Of a DNA stretch of 64,000 nucleotides, positions 12,801 to 24,187 are shown one piece after another; positions within the stretch are counted from its first letter, which is position 1, and each line of letters opens with the position of its first letter. Position numbers and translations under genes: made by a program. Location: the NCBI RefSeq assembly GCF_963675165.1, contig NC_087386.1, positions 5,090,169-5,154,168 of the forward strand. The letters are read 5' to 3'. A model generated the notes under the pieces. That model was not told the DNA's origin, ran no database searches, and saw only the letters and a list, made by a program, of their open reading frames with translations. The DNA comes from Halichondria panicea. Taxonomy: Eukaryota; Porifera; Demospongiae; Suberitida; Halichondriidae.

Positions 12801-15800
12801 AGATCTAGGTCTAAACTATACTACCCTTGAGCCTTAGTCACAGAGTTATTGTGGGGAACACACCACATTGAAAACCATTGTAAAAAAGATTGGAATGCAA
12901 TTAAAAGAGAGATCACGATGCTGTTGTTACTGGCTACATGCATACAGAGCTGTCTGGTTGTCCTGTGTATATAGACCATAAACCATAATTATATGATGTA
13001 TAACAGCAACTGGAGGGTTAGTGTAAAAGCTGGAATGCAGAATGAAATGGAATATGGAACAGAACATGGAATGACAAAATTAGTAATAAAAAGAGAGCTG
13101 CTGATGGTGCTCTGTATATTTATACCTCGGTGCGCATGCGCAAGCGAGGTATACGGTAGTGTAATTGCATGTGTGTGTGTGTGTGTGTGTGTGTGTAGTC
13201 AGGCTACTACAGCTGCTCAAGGATGAATCAAGTGCAAGTAAGAGTTTCTATAGGCTTCTAGTCATGTTCTCTTGGATTTTAATTCGTGGATTTGCAAAAT
13301 TATAGCTTCGTTCCCGAGTTATGCCTAGTTTTGCTTACTTGAAATGCCATTGCAGCCTTTTCAGAAGAGCACGTAGCCAAACTTGTTTACCGAGTGTTGC
13401 TACTCTACTTAGTAGTTAGCTCTGCACTAGAACGCTAGCTATTGGTAGCTGCAAGGGTGAGAAGAGAGCTGCAAGGCTCTGCTGATGGCGGCCATTATTT
13501 TATATTTGAACTTTTGGCATCGCTCGTTTTTAACAACAATCATGGTCGATCAATACCAATGCAAAAAATATTCATTATGTGTATAGTAAGTAGCTTTATG
13601 TTATGTAGATTTGGCATCTCCACCGAGGCATCAGCACCTGCGGTGCTTTCATATTTAGTGTAGTATGACTTCTGTGCCCAAAACAAGGTGGAGTGTGAAG
13701 TGTATAGCTATAAGACACTCCAAAGCTATGCCTGCAAAGTTTTGGCCCTTAAATACAATATGGAGAAATTATTCTCAAATCGCTAGACCATTTTGAAGCT
13801 TAAACTCTGCTCTATTTGATTAAGCTATAAAGATACTTCACACTTGAAATGTTGACTTGAATATCCATTGCAAATCACATGCTCAGAAGATAGCATGTAG
13901 CTGGCTGTAATCATCACATGACACCTGTTATTGGAAAGAGGATCAAAAACTTACACACACTGTTGCACAGTGGTAGATATTGAGAAACAGTTTCATTGTT
14001 GAGAGTATAAATGTGGAATTTGCTGACTCCACAAGCCAATGTGTGTGGAAATCAATGACAAAAGGCTTGGTCAGTGTGTCTCTTCAACACGCACAAATCG
14101 TTTAATATTTCACCAAGGGCCAAAACTTTGCAGGCATGCAGATTGAAGAAAGGTATAGCTTTGGAGTGTCCTGTATAGCTATAGACTTCACACTCCACCT
14201 TACTTTGGGCATAGCATAATTACTTCGCTAAGGCTATAGACACGTATAATTATGTGTATTTGTAATGTTCAATGTTGCTCCTATAATTATACTCAGTCTC
14301 ACTTTTTTTTTACTCCTATAGTAGTTTTCTAAAATTAGCTTTGTGTCTATAAAAGGCTTCTGTAGCACTTTTACAAGTATTTAAGTCATACTACACTAAA
14401 AAAATACAGAGCACCATCAGCAGCTCTCTTTTTATTAATAATTTTGTCATTCCATCTCCGTTCCATATTCCGCATTCCAGCTTTTACACTAACCCGCAAC
14501 TGGACCAGCTAATACACTACTCAATCCACTCTAGTAAATCTCACCTTATTTTGAACGTCAACTCTAGCCTTTGCAGCAATCAACACTTCCACTGCCCTCA
14601 CATGACCATTCTGAGCAGCTACCCACAATGCAGTGGTTCCATCCTGTACAGAGAGTCAAGATAGTACAGATCCACTCATTACACAATATCACTCTTACAA
14701 TATCACATGACTATCTACACTAATGTCAGGGCAGAGGAGGTACGACACACGTGCCTCTGCAATAACGTTGAGCATGGGCGGATAATAGAGGTGTGGTTAC
14801 GCCCACGCTCAGTGGTATTGCAGAGGCAATTAGCCTAATCAAGACACGTGTGTCGTACCTCCTCTGATGTCAGGGCAGAGGAGGTACAACACTTTTGAGA
14901 TGACGCTGGCACTTTATACTGCAACCTTGCCACGACAAACTCTAGGTTTGTAGAACACTTGTAACTCTAGCTCTGTACGTTGCTCAAGGTCTCTATGGCT
15001 AGCTATAGTGTTTCTCCAGCTGAGGTCCTGGTTAGAACTCGTCCAGATGTATATGAAAGGTGCAGTGCTCTCAACATTTGTAGCAAGCATATCTCCTAAC
15101 TGAATAGGGTTCACTGGGGTTCAGCGACCGAAATAGTTAGATCTATAGGTCTAAACTATACTACCCTTGAGCCTTAGCCACAGAATAACAGAGCTATTGT
15201 GGGGAACACACTACATTGAAAATAAAAGACAGATCACGAGATGTGTGTTGTACCTCGGTACACCAACTACCAGTGCTCTCTACACAAACATGACTAGCTC
15301 TGGTGTCTAATTAATGGACCAGACATGGGGAGGCTCTGTAGCTATATGGCCTCTGAGATGTGTGAACAGCTACTTACACTCACCTCTCTGGGTACATCAA
15401 CATTGGCCCCAGCATCGATTAGGAGCTCCATACATTTCTGGTGACCATCGAAACTGGCTACCCAAAGAGGGGTCTGTCCCGACTGTACATATATATAGGA
15501 TGAAAATAATGTAAACAGCATGTTGTGGGAAATGGTTTGTACAACAAAACCAACCTTATTCTGAATGTTGACTGTAGCCTTGGCTGCTAAGAGGACCCTC
15601 ACTATCTCATCATGTCCATTGTCACTAGCCCAGTAAAGAGCACTATCCTGTAGAGACAATATCATCAACCAACGGACATATTGGCACACTAGACAGTATT
15701 CCCCTCACCTTGTCTGCCTGGTTGGGATCAGCCCCACACTCCAGTAGCTCTAGAACCACACCCACATTACCCGTCTTACAAGCATTCAGAAATGCCTGGG

Positions 15801-16874
15801 AGAAAATACACTCTCAATAAACACACCCAAAGGACGGAATGACAAAAATAGTATGTACATGTTATATACTGTTCAAGATTCTATAGCCACCCACATAGAA
15901 GTACCAGCATACAGTCGACACTAACACTATATAAGCTGACGATGCACATTTGATACCTCCACCCACTCACTCACGTACCATCCTGGGGTACTGTAGAAAC
16001 AACTTTCTGAGTGAGACAGTCATTTCGTCAACTGATGGTCTCTGTTGAGGTCGGTCATGGAGGCAGCTAACAACAAGAGGATAAAGAGCGTGTTTCTCTC
16101 CCATTTTGTCCCCATGGACAGCAGTGCTTCGACGCATGAGCTCCATCTTCCCATCATCCACGTGCTTGACAACCTCAGGAGTAAAGTAGGAGACTTCAGG
16201 GAAATCACCGATATAACAGTGTGAATGATGAGATGACCGAATAAGAAGATGTCCAGCTTGGTAGTGTAGATGGGAGGTTTTTCATGACACTCGGGAGGCA
16301 TGTAGGTTGGATTTTCTGGGATATTTGTCAGAACATGAGTCAATTTCTCCAGATCAACGTATCTGGAGACACCCAGGTCTCCGATCTTGGCAGTGAGGTC
16401 CTCAGTGAGCAGGATGTTGGGAGCAGTGAGGTCACGATGGATGAGAGGAGGGGTCAGAGAGTGGAGATAGTGAAGGCCCTTGGATGCATCATACAGGATA
16501 CGGATTCTAGTGGTGATATTCGTGTCTCGATGGGTTTTAACGAAATCAGCCAAGTCAGAATGAAGCCTCTCCATTATTAGACTGATGTCGTTCTTACCGC
16601 GGCCGTAATGGACACCAAAAAAACTAACTATGTTGGGGTGATGTAAAACACTCAGAATATGACATTCATTTCTGAACTTTGTCACAATGCTCTCCCTCTG
16701 TCCAAGGGATTGCTCTTGGAGCAATATGGGGTGTAGCTTCTTAGCAATGCAGTCTCTTCCATTTACGGTCACTCTAAAGACACAGCCATAAGCCCCTGAG
16801 CCAGCTTTGTTCTCCTCTAGATCCAATCCTTCCACCTGGACCACCAGAGCATCAAGGTCACTTCTTGTAGCCAT
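9879..16874 (-). CDS. Gene A: TKL-type protein kinase with ten ankyrin exons (frameshifted)
   Basis: Start ATG 16874. The first exon, 16874-15979, is the kinase: glycine loop GSGAYGCVF, lysine in CIAKKLH, HRDLTAPN catalytic loop, DLG (not DFG) in KIGDLGVSR, PPE near the end of the activation segment, and SVDE...L at the C-lobe end. Ankyrin exons, all phase 0: 15795-15709, 15647-15555, 15482-15384, 14643-14545, 12416-12318, 11477-11379, 11312-11214, 10370-10272, 10224-10126 and 9959-9879 (stop). Most are exactly 99 bp, one 33-residue repeat each. Compared with gene B, two extra bases in GTTATATCGGTGATT (about 16209-16220) shift the frame, so this allele would end at about 16020, losing the C-lobe end and all ankyrins. 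Without them the product is 615 aa. A predicted cytosolic signalling kinase; substrate unknown. Confidence 0.75.
10669..11202. mobile_element. 534-bp TIR element in a gene A intron
   Basis: Imperfect terminal inverted repeats of about 38 bp, starting CATAGATAAA and reaching GGCAACGGAAG, flanked by a 7-bp direct repeat CTTACAC (10662-10668, 11203-11209). The paralogous intron sites at 15.37 kb and 20.46 kb are uninterrupted, which confirms insertion. No transposase ORF. Confidence 0.7.
11539..11683. mobile_element. Small foldback element
   Basis: Inverted ends GGATTGCCAGGAAAAG and CTTTTCCTGGCCAATCC about 145 bp apart, absent from paralogous introns. Probably a miniature TIR element; no clear target duplication. 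Confidence 0.4.
11719..12239. mobile_element. CCTCG...CCAGGCC family element, 521 bp
   Basis: Ends CCTCGTTCCCAGGCCAATTT and its inverse, AAAAATCGGCCTGGGAACGAGG. It contains GTGCGCATGCGC and an internal inverted repeat whose arms both read as EG(F/L)xTSxKxEEALIY-like peptide. Related to the larger copy at 25.8-26.4 kb and to ~105-bp minimal copies at 27.9 and 46.7 kb. Confidence 0.6.
12503..12930. mobile_element. MULE-like element, right end lost
   Basis: Starts CAGAGGAGGTACGACAC right after ATGTCAGGG and shares ~400 bp with the element at 14876-15256, including TTTCTCCAGCTGAGGTCCTG. The right terminal repeat is not visible. The shared interior has short open stretches on the minus strand (...WTSSNQDLSWRNTIASHRDL) whose origin I do not recognise. 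Confidence 0.5.
13009..14507. mobile_element. Foldback element with ~110-bp arms, 1.5 kb
   Basis: Left arm begins AACTGGAGGGTTAGTGTAAA; the right arm is its inverse, ending in GTTGCGGG-like sequence near 14507. Both arms run through AAAGAGAGCTGCTGATGG to a trinucleotide-rich end. Inside are a (GT)n tract at 13170-13196, the palindrome CGGTGCGCATGCGCA near 13129, a stretch shared with the repeat at 54.03-54.38 kb, and a second inverted repeat at 13665-14219 (GTGGAGTGTGAAGT / ACTTCACACTCCACC). It sits in a gene A intron. Confidence 0.6.
14732..14866. mobile_element. MULE-like miniature element, 135 bp
   Basis: Terminal inverted repeats CAGAGGAGGTACGACACACG and inverse, with a perfect 9-bp duplication ATGTCAGGG on both sides (14723-14731, 14867-14875). 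Nine-base duplications are typical of Mutator-like transposition. The right duplication touches the start of the next element. Confidence 0.8.
14876..15256. mobile_element. MULE-like element beside the previous one
   Basis: Starts CAGAGGAGGTACAACAC and ends GTGTTGTACCTC, missing the last few terminal bases. Interior is homologous to 12503-12930, consistent with the surrounding ankyrin exons having been duplicated as a block after the element arrived. Confidence 0.6.
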
Positions 16875-17149
16875 TTTGAAGTTTTGCAGAAAAAGGGGAG
16901 TATCTCGCTTTTGTTCTTGGTCATATGACACATTTCCTACTGCGCATGCCCAGTATTTACCGCAAAACAAGGAAAAGATCGTCAATGAAATAAACTCAAT
17001 AACAGTTAACACAAAGCTCTTGTCAAGATAAAGGAAACAGTTCTCCATTAAAGAAGCGAGGCTGTCACACAGAGTAAGGCTCGAGAAGAAGTGAAATAAT
17101 CACCAGTCAGATGTTCAGAAATACCAGATAAACTCCATCAAATTCCCAG

Positions 17150-18222
17150 CTCTACGGATCATCTTGGGATTGCCGGAGGAGTGACTGACAGTGACTGTGT
17201 GTACTCTGTCCTGCCCCTCTACCATTCCCACGGCCTCGCACACGGTGGAGGGCCTATGATCTACACAGGAGCCACTCTCGTCATTAGGAAAAAGTTCTCT
17301 GCCAAACACTTTTGGACCGATAGTGCAAAGTACAACTGCACTGTGAGTTGGCTAATTGACTGGGGCTGACCCACTTACATTAATGTCTTAGATAGACAGT
17401 ACGTGTTGTTATACTTTCAGCTATTCTTGCCTTTGCTTTCACTACACAACTTGAGCTATGTATCACTGTGTACGGGTGACATCACTTCATTTATATCCAC
17501 TTACTCCCCAACTGTGCAGATGGTGTGCACGATTGGGGAGTTGAATCGCTACGTGTTGGCCCAACCCTCTCAACCCACTGACACACAACACAAAGTACGT
17601 CTAATCATAACTGCAGGGATCAGAAAAGAGCTGTGGCTGGAGTTCCAGAAACGATTTGAAGTGGATCACATTATCGAGTTTTATGGCTCTACTGAGAGCA
17701 ACTTTGGTATCATCAACATTGACAACAAGCCAGGATCTATTGGAGCTCTCTCACTGTTTGTACCGTCCCTTCAAAACGTCACTATCCTGAAGCTTCATCC
17801 TGAGACTGGCGATTACCTAAGAGATGAGAATGGTTTCTGTGTCGAGTGTGGTGTGAGCGAACCTGGTGAAACTGTTTGTGAGATTACTAAAGTCTCTCCC
17901 TTCTACGGATATCGAAACAAAGAGTACTCGGCAAAAAATTCTTAGGAATTGTTTTATAGCAGGAGATGCTTTTTTCAGAACTGGAGACATTATGCGCATT
18001 GACGAGGAAGGTTGGGTGTATTTCTGTGATGGATCTGGGGACACGTTTCGTTGGAAGGGGGAGAACGTATCCACGGCAGAGGTTGAGACTCGTATTGCTA
18101 CTGTGTTGAAGTTGACGGATGTGATGGTGTACGGTGTTGAGGTGCCTGGTAACGAAGGGTGTGCTGGAATGGCTGCCATTGTGGGGACTCTGGTCATGCA
18201 GGGGAGCACTCTGGCTGGATGA
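17150..18222 (+). pseudogene. Fatty-acid transport protein / acyl-CoA synthetase (SLC27A family) fragment
   Basis: Exon 17150-17342 reads DCVYSVLPLYHSHG, LVIRKKFSAKHFW, KYNCT; the next, from 17520, reads IGELNRYVLAQP, IEFYGSTESN and, after a 1-nt frame change near 17915, QKILRNCFIAGDAFFRTGD, DGSGDTFRWKGENVST and VYGVEVPG.EGCAGMAA. These are the family's C-terminal adenylation motifs in the right order and spacing (FATP: PLYHS, RKKFSA, EFYG.TE.N, DR.GDTFRWKGENVST). The N-terminal ATP/AMP-binding exons and the last ~70 residues are missing; the frame stops at TGA 18220-18222. It starts ~275 bp from the divergent gene A start. Likely a degenerate fragment; the family activates long-chain fatty acids to acyl-CoA at membranes. 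Confidence 0.7.
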
Positions 18223-18225
18223 GAC

Positions 18226-19269
18226 ACAGAGGAGGCACTAACTGACGACAAGAAGACAATGTTTGACTTGTGTAAGGAGGGGAATGAAAAGAAATTACTA
18301 TCTCTACTCTCTGACACCAATGTCAATCAAACTGACCAAGAGGTGAATAGACAGGTTAATAAGCAAAAATAATGGTGATACTTCATTTAAAACTCACGAA
18401 ATAATGTTGAAAATAATGTCGAACATTGCTGTCTAATCTCCTTGTAACCACGCCATGTTTGGAATGTCCAACTCAGAAATTAATGCTAATTATAGAATGT
18501 GTATTGATCTAGAGATGTTGTTAAGACACTTTATGATACAGGGGATGGGTCTTCTTCACTGGGCCTGTGACTGTGGCAACCTGAACATGGTGAAACTACC
18601 GTATAGCGGGTAATTTTCGGGGGATAAAATATTCGTGGTTCAGCAATATTGAGACATTTCGTGGGTATTTATTTTCGTGGTTGGAGCTTGCACTGCAGGT
18701 AAAGGTAGGCAAGGTTGCTTCATTCGTGGGTAAAATATTCTGGTCAGACCTCCAACCACGAAAACCACGAATATTTTGCCCCACGAAAATTACACGCTAT
18801 ACGGTACTTGTGAAGAGGGGAGCAGATGTTAATATTGAGGACACAAACAATCAGACACCTCTTCATTATGGTGAAAGATGGAGTATTCCTTTACAGAGGG
18901 TGCTTGTGTGTTAATACATGTTGAAGCTAGCTGTCTGTTTGTAGATCTTTGTTTGAGTCCAATGCTGAATAGTGAGGGAAGTCAGTTTGGCTGTGTATCT
19001 ATGGTAACCTGTGAGATCGTTTTGTATTAATGATGGTGATCGAATAAAATCACTATTCTTGTGTAATAGTCCTTAGTCCTTTGTTTGAATAGTGTAATTT
19101 TGATTTTCGTGATTGATTGATTTTTGATCGTACTTCCTCTACAGCTGTGTCATGTGATCATCATGCTGTCATCTCTTATCTACTGCAAGTGTTCAAAGCA
19201 AGAACAGACATTGCAGATTGTGATGGCAACCTACCTCAAGATGTGACTGAGAATCAAGCAACTATATAG
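18226..19269 (+). pseudogene. ACBD6-like ankyrin fragment, copy 2, split by a MITE
   Basis: Exons: to 18342 (TDDKKTMFDLCKEGNEKKLL...NVNQTDQE), 18542-18871 (GMGLLHWACDCGNLNMVKL, element, LVKRGADVNIEDTNNQTPLHY) and 19145-19269 (AVSCDHHAVISYLLQ...ADCDGNLPQDV, stop TAG 19267). Exon phases join without gaps, and the order matches the C-terminal ankyrin domain of ACBD6-type proteins (FD...GLLHWACDRG...ADIN...GQTALHYA). A TA-flanked 206-bp element interrupts the middle exon and adds 208 bp, shifting the frame. The acyl-CoA-binding domain is absent. The first exon is in the same frame as the preceding FATP fragment, separated by its TGA. Confidence 0.65.
18599..18804. mobile_element. Tc1/mariner-like MITE inside an ankyrin exon
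   Basis: TIRs CCGTATAGCGGGTAATTTTC / inverse, flanked by TA on both sides (18597-18598, 18805-18806). Removing the element and one TA restores GTGAAACTACTTGTGAAG, the sequence found in copy 1 at 9.13 kb apart from one base. Same family as 33207-33364. Confidence 0.85.
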
Positions 19270-19511
19270 ACAACTTTTTAATTGGTTTTTGCATAAATTT
19301 TGCATATTATTTTCCCTTGCACTTATATATAATTATATGACCACATTTTGTACTTGATCAAAGAGAATGTAACTGTATGGTGAAATGCATGGCAATAGTT
19401 GAGAAACAGTAGACACAAAAATTATAAGACAAAATGATGTAGTGTAAACCAATCTACGTATCTATCAGAGGCTAGCTGCCATGGTAACAGTACAGTTAAT
19501 AAGGTACAGAG

Positions 19512-22500
19512 TCAGTGTAGTAGTTCACACACTTGAGTGTGTCCATTCCTACTAGCCAGATCATAGGCAGTACTCCCAGCCTGTATAGTGGGTATGTGAG
19601 CAGTTAGTGATGAAGGGAAATAAGGAATTTTAACAGTTAAGCACAACCACTGGATTAAATGCTGCCATAGTTATGAACTATAGTATCATATATACAAGCA
19701 TGACTCACATTAGTTTTGATTTTGACGTCAGCCTTGGCCTCCAACAACATTCTAACAACTCCACAGTGACCATTCTTACTGGCCATGTGCAATGCCGTCC
19801 AACCATTCTGTACAGATCCAAATAATTTTAAGCAGACAAGCAGTAAATCTCACCTTCTTTTGAATGTCAACTTGAGCCTTTGCATCCATCCTGTACACAT
19901 CCAACTAATTACTAACAGACAATAAGTAAATCTCACCTTTGCTTGAATGTTAACTTTAGCCTTTGCAGCTATCAACAATTCCACTGCCCTCACATGACCA
20001 TTCTGAGCAGCTACAATCAACGCAGTGGATCCATCCTGTACAGAGTCAAGATAGTGTGAGCAGGTGAACCATCACTCATCACAGACCCACTCATTATACA
20101 ATATCACATGACTATCTACACTAATGTCAGAGCAGGTTTCACACAGGATTTTTAGCTGGGAGGGGGAAACATTTAATTCAAGGGTCAGGGGTCGTTCCCC
20201 AAAGTTTTTTTAACAAAATGGTTATCAGAGGTACAATTTGGATTTTTGTCTGTTTCAAACCATGACATTTTACTAGCTAGTATACTCTTTTAGATGTTTT
20301 TAAGTAGAAAAATCATACATTGTTATGACATCATTCATTTTACAAATTTAAACCTGCAGGGGACACCAACTACCAGTGCTCTCTACACAAACACGGACAA
20401 GGTCAACAGAACATGGGGAGGCTCTGTGGCTAATGGCCTCTGAGATGTGTGTACAGCTACTTACACTTACCTCATTGGGTACATCAACATTGGCCCCAGC
20501 ATCGATTAGAAGCTCCATACTTTTCTGGTGACCTTCGAAACTGGCTGCCCAAAGAGGGGTTGCTCCCGACTGTACATAGGAGGAAAACAATGTAAACAGC
20601 ATGTTGTGGGAAATGTGTTTGTACAACAAAACCAACCTTGATCTGAGTGTTGACAGTAGCCTTGGCTGCTAAGAGGACCCTCACTATCTCATCATGTCCA
20701 TTGTCACTGGCCCAGCAAAGAGCACAATCCTGTAGAGACAATATCATCAACCAACGGACATATTGGCACTGTAGAGAGTATATTCCCCTCACCTTGTCTG
20801 CCTGGTTGGGATCAGCCCCACACTCCAGTAGCTCCAGAACCACACCCACATTACCCGTCTTACAAGCATCCAGAAATGCCTGGGAGAAAATACACTATCA
20901 GTAAACACACCCAAAGGATGGAATGACAAAAATTGTACGTACATGTATCAGGGGCGATCCTAGGATTTAGTGAATGGGGGTGCTCATTGCGCGCCGCAAA
21001 ATTTAAGCCACGCCCACTGTTTTCTAGATGGTGCACAGTACTGACAGTACAGTACAGTACAGTTAGCTACAGTGCAGTGCAAGTGCCATTAGCAAATCAA
21101 GAATAATTATAACCAGAAGCTTAATTCGCCTGGGATGGCAAACTCTAGCCAACTGTTCTTAAGGTATGTCAACAATGTCAATGCAATCATGTCTAATCTC
21201 TGTGTAAATGTAGAAGTGCAAGTGATGATAAACGTTTGTTCCTTTCTTGATCTGACGACAGTCTTCCTTTTCAGGCCACTAAAAGATTGATCAGCTTACC
21301 AGGAGGTGACAGGCAGCGGGCAAAGTATGACCACCAGTTCCTTGATGTTGAGGAAAAGAGACTTTTGTAGTTTACATTGCAAACATTGATATTATTAATT
21401 TATTGTACATACATGTAGGCTTAATTATATAATTATACTATACATTCATGTACCTCATGTACCTGGATCCAAAGACCTTGTTGTGCTGCATGTTGTGGGG
21501 CAAGCTCAAGTGTTCGATACAGCAAACCACTTCCTGATGCCTAGTCTAATTTATTATTGAGCCTCTCCTCACTCTTTACTAGTTCCCATGGATATCCCAG
21601 TAACGATCGAAGAAAAGTAAGTTTTTTAGGCCAGCTAGCTAGCTAGCTGGTATAAAGTTATTGTAACTATCACTATTAAGCTGTAGATAGCTGCAGTTAA
21701 GTGTAGCTTCCTTCTAGCTAGCCAGTGATGGTTGAACTATCTACTTGAGCTTCTCTGAGTCTGGATAGGGTGCTGGAGCACCAGAGTCTGGATAGGGGTG
21801 CTGGAGCACCCTAAGCACCACCCTGTGTACGCCCCTGTGTATAATTGTCATGATTCTATAGCCACCCACACAGCATACAGTCGACATTTACACTATATAA
21901 GCTGACAATGCACATTTGATACACCCACCCACTCACTCACGTACCATCCTGGGGTGCTGTAGACACAGCTTTCTGAGTGAGACAATCACTTCGTCAACTG
22001 ATGGTCTCTGTTGAGGTCGGTCGTGGAGGCAGCTAACAACAAGAGGATAAAGAGCGTGTTTATCCCCCATTTTGTCACCATGGACAGCAGTGCTTCGACG
22101 CATGAGCTCCTCCTTTCCTCCGATAGACTTGAAATAGTTGCGAATACTATGAGGTACAATCTTGACTTTAGGGAAATCACCGATAACTGTGTGAATGATC
22201 AGATGACCGAATGAGAAGATGTCCAGCTTGGTAGTGTAGGTGGGCGGCTCCACATGACACTCGGGAGGCATGTAGCTTGGATTTCCCGGGATATTTGTCA
22301 GAACATGAGTCAATCTCTCCAGATCAACATACCTGCAAACGAACATTAGGTTTTACATTTCTGCCTTTGTTTTCCCACATTAAGTATAAGTCTCATTTTT
22401 GTCTCTAACTCATTTTCAAAAAAACCCTTTGTTGCAAAAAAACGTACCTGGAGACACCTAGGTCTCTGATCTTGGCAGTGAGGTCCTCAGTGAGCAGGAT

Positions 22501-22941
22501 GTTGGGGGCAGTGAGGTCACGGTGGATGAGGGGAAGGGTCAGAGAGTGGAGATAGTGAAGGCCCTTGAATACATCATACAGGATATGGATTCTAGTGGCG
22601 ATATTCGTGTCTCGATGGGTTTCAACGAATTTGGCCAAGTCAGAATGAAGCCTCTCCATTACTAGACTGATGTCGTTCTTATCGCGGCCGTAATGGACTC
22701 CAACAAAACCGACTATGTTGGGGTGATGCAAAACACTCAGAATATGACATTCGTTTCTAAACTTTGTACAATCCCTCTGTCCAAGGGATCGCTCTTGGAG
22801 CAATATGTTGTGGAGCTTCTTAGCAATGCAGTCTTTTCCATTCACCGTCACTCTAAAGACACAGCCATAAGCCCCTGAGCCAGCTTTGTTCTCCTCTAGA
22901 TCCAATCCTTCCACCTGGACCACCAGAGCATGCCAGAGCAT
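19512..22941 (-). CDS. Gene B: TKL-type kinase with ankyrin repeats
   Basis: Kinase exons 22941-22448 and 22332-21945 join in phase (SR|YVD): GSGAYGCVF, CIAKKLH, HRDLTAPN, IRDLGVSR (DLG, preceded by R where gene A has G), then YMPPE. Together they make 294 codons with no break. Ankyrin exons: 20879-20793, 20729-20637, 20569-20471, 20035-19937, 19807-19709 and last 19580-19512 (stop TGA). A 37-bp exon relic at 19890-19854 has lost 62 bp of a 99-bp repeat; including it gives an early stop, skipping it keeps frame (475 aa). The gene A start codon context is still present at 22967, but 4-bp and 10-bp insertions put it out of frame; ATG 22941 is the likely start. The upstream region was hit by a ~5-kb transposon cluster from 23038. 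Confidence 0.75.
20949..21837. mobile_element. CAGGGGCG-ended element, 889 bp
   Basis: Lies in the gene B intron between kinase and ankyrins. Ends CAGGGGCG / CGCCCCTG; TGTAT occurs at both borders, so a target duplication of at least 5 bp is possible but not a clean 8. The gene A intron lacks it. Inside, after a TTTCAG site, a short open stretch reads ATKRLISLPGGDRQRAKYDH and ends at a stop; origin unknown. Confidence 0.55.
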
Positions 22942-23130
22942 CAAGGTCACGTACTTCTTGTAGCCATTTTGAGGTTTTTAATACGAAAAAGAGGAGTACC
23001 TCGAGGTATCTCGTTGGTCATATGACACAGTTTCCTATACACGTGTTAGTTGGGCGGAGTCCAACCAACGCTTTGCTCATGGTTGGGTATAGTCTCGAGG
23101 CCAGACTCCTCCCGGGGGAGAGAGTCTGGC

Positions 23131-23777
23131 CAGAGGAGGGAGGACACGATTAACCTTAGCTCTAATTAGCTAATTATCACGACCTTTTAATTACATTCTT
23201 TGAACGATTCATCTTTTTTTTCTTTATAACCTCTACATATTGGACACAAGAGCTAGAGCCTTTTCTCCTACTGGAGGTACCCCTATGGCCAAGTTGTCAG
23301 GACCTGAAGGTAATAGGACCTATAAGAAGCACCTCAAGTACTCTTATCTCTAAGATCCCTGTGAGAAGCATCCCAGGCACTCTGATCTTGTCTCTGTGAG
23401 AAGCACTCTTGATCCTGGAGACAGGATCCCTATGAGGAACACCCCAGGCACTCCTGTCTCCAAGATCCCTGTGAGAAGCACCCCAGGCACTCCTGTCTCT
23501 GTGATAAAGCTGCAACATGGAATTGTTTAGTTCAGAGTGTCTCCAACATGAAGAACATCAATGACACTAACAGTCTCAGCTTCTAGCACCCCTTTATTTG
23601 TATGGTTTGCTCTGTGCCTGCAAGAATTGCCTGTCACTCATACTACAGTACTGTTCTGTGTGTCCCAATATGTAGAGGTTATAAAGAAAGAAAAGATGAA
23701 TCGTTCAAAGAATGTAATTAAAAGGTCGCGATAATTAGCTAATTAGAGCTAAGGTTAATCGTGTCCTCCCTCCTCTG
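23131..23777. mobile_element. MULE-like element with coding-like 39-bp repeats, copy 1
   Basis: Long TIRs (about 110 bp) beginning CAGAGGAGGGAGGACACG; perfect 9-bp duplication GAGTCTGGC (23122-23130, 23778-23786). The interior, on the plus strand, holds degenerate ~39-bp tandem repeats encoding KIPVRSTPGTPVS-like peptide, interrupted by stops here. It looks like a captured gene piece. Confidence 0.8.
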
Positions 23778-24187
23778 GAGTCTGGCAAACAGAGTCACTT
23801 TTCTTGGTTTTCAGACAGTCAAAAGTGGGCGTGGTGACGATACTAAAACTGGCTGGCTATTATCTCTACTCCTATACAGATTTAGTGAGATTTGAAAGAT
23901 TCTCTGTACTTGAAATAACATTTTTAGTTGATGTATACAGGAATTTAAGTTAGCCATTGCCTACTGGCATAGGTTTAAAAATGACAAAGGTCAAGTACTA
24001 TCAACCTCCTCTGTGAAGTGGAATCATGTGACAGTTTAATTGCATTCTTGCAAATCTGATTGGAGATGTCAAATTTTGACATCTGAACCAAGAAAAGTGA
24101 CTCTAAATGCCAGACCCTCTCTGGCACATGTCAGATCACGTGCAAGGGAGTGGTCTGGGGCCAGACTAGGTTGGGTATCAGTGGGAC

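Noticed and set aside
23340-23520. Regular ~39-bp repeats that might be a CRISPR array
   Set aside because: No unique spacers, repeats are degenerate and coding-like, and the window is eukaryotic; they belong to a MULE-like element.
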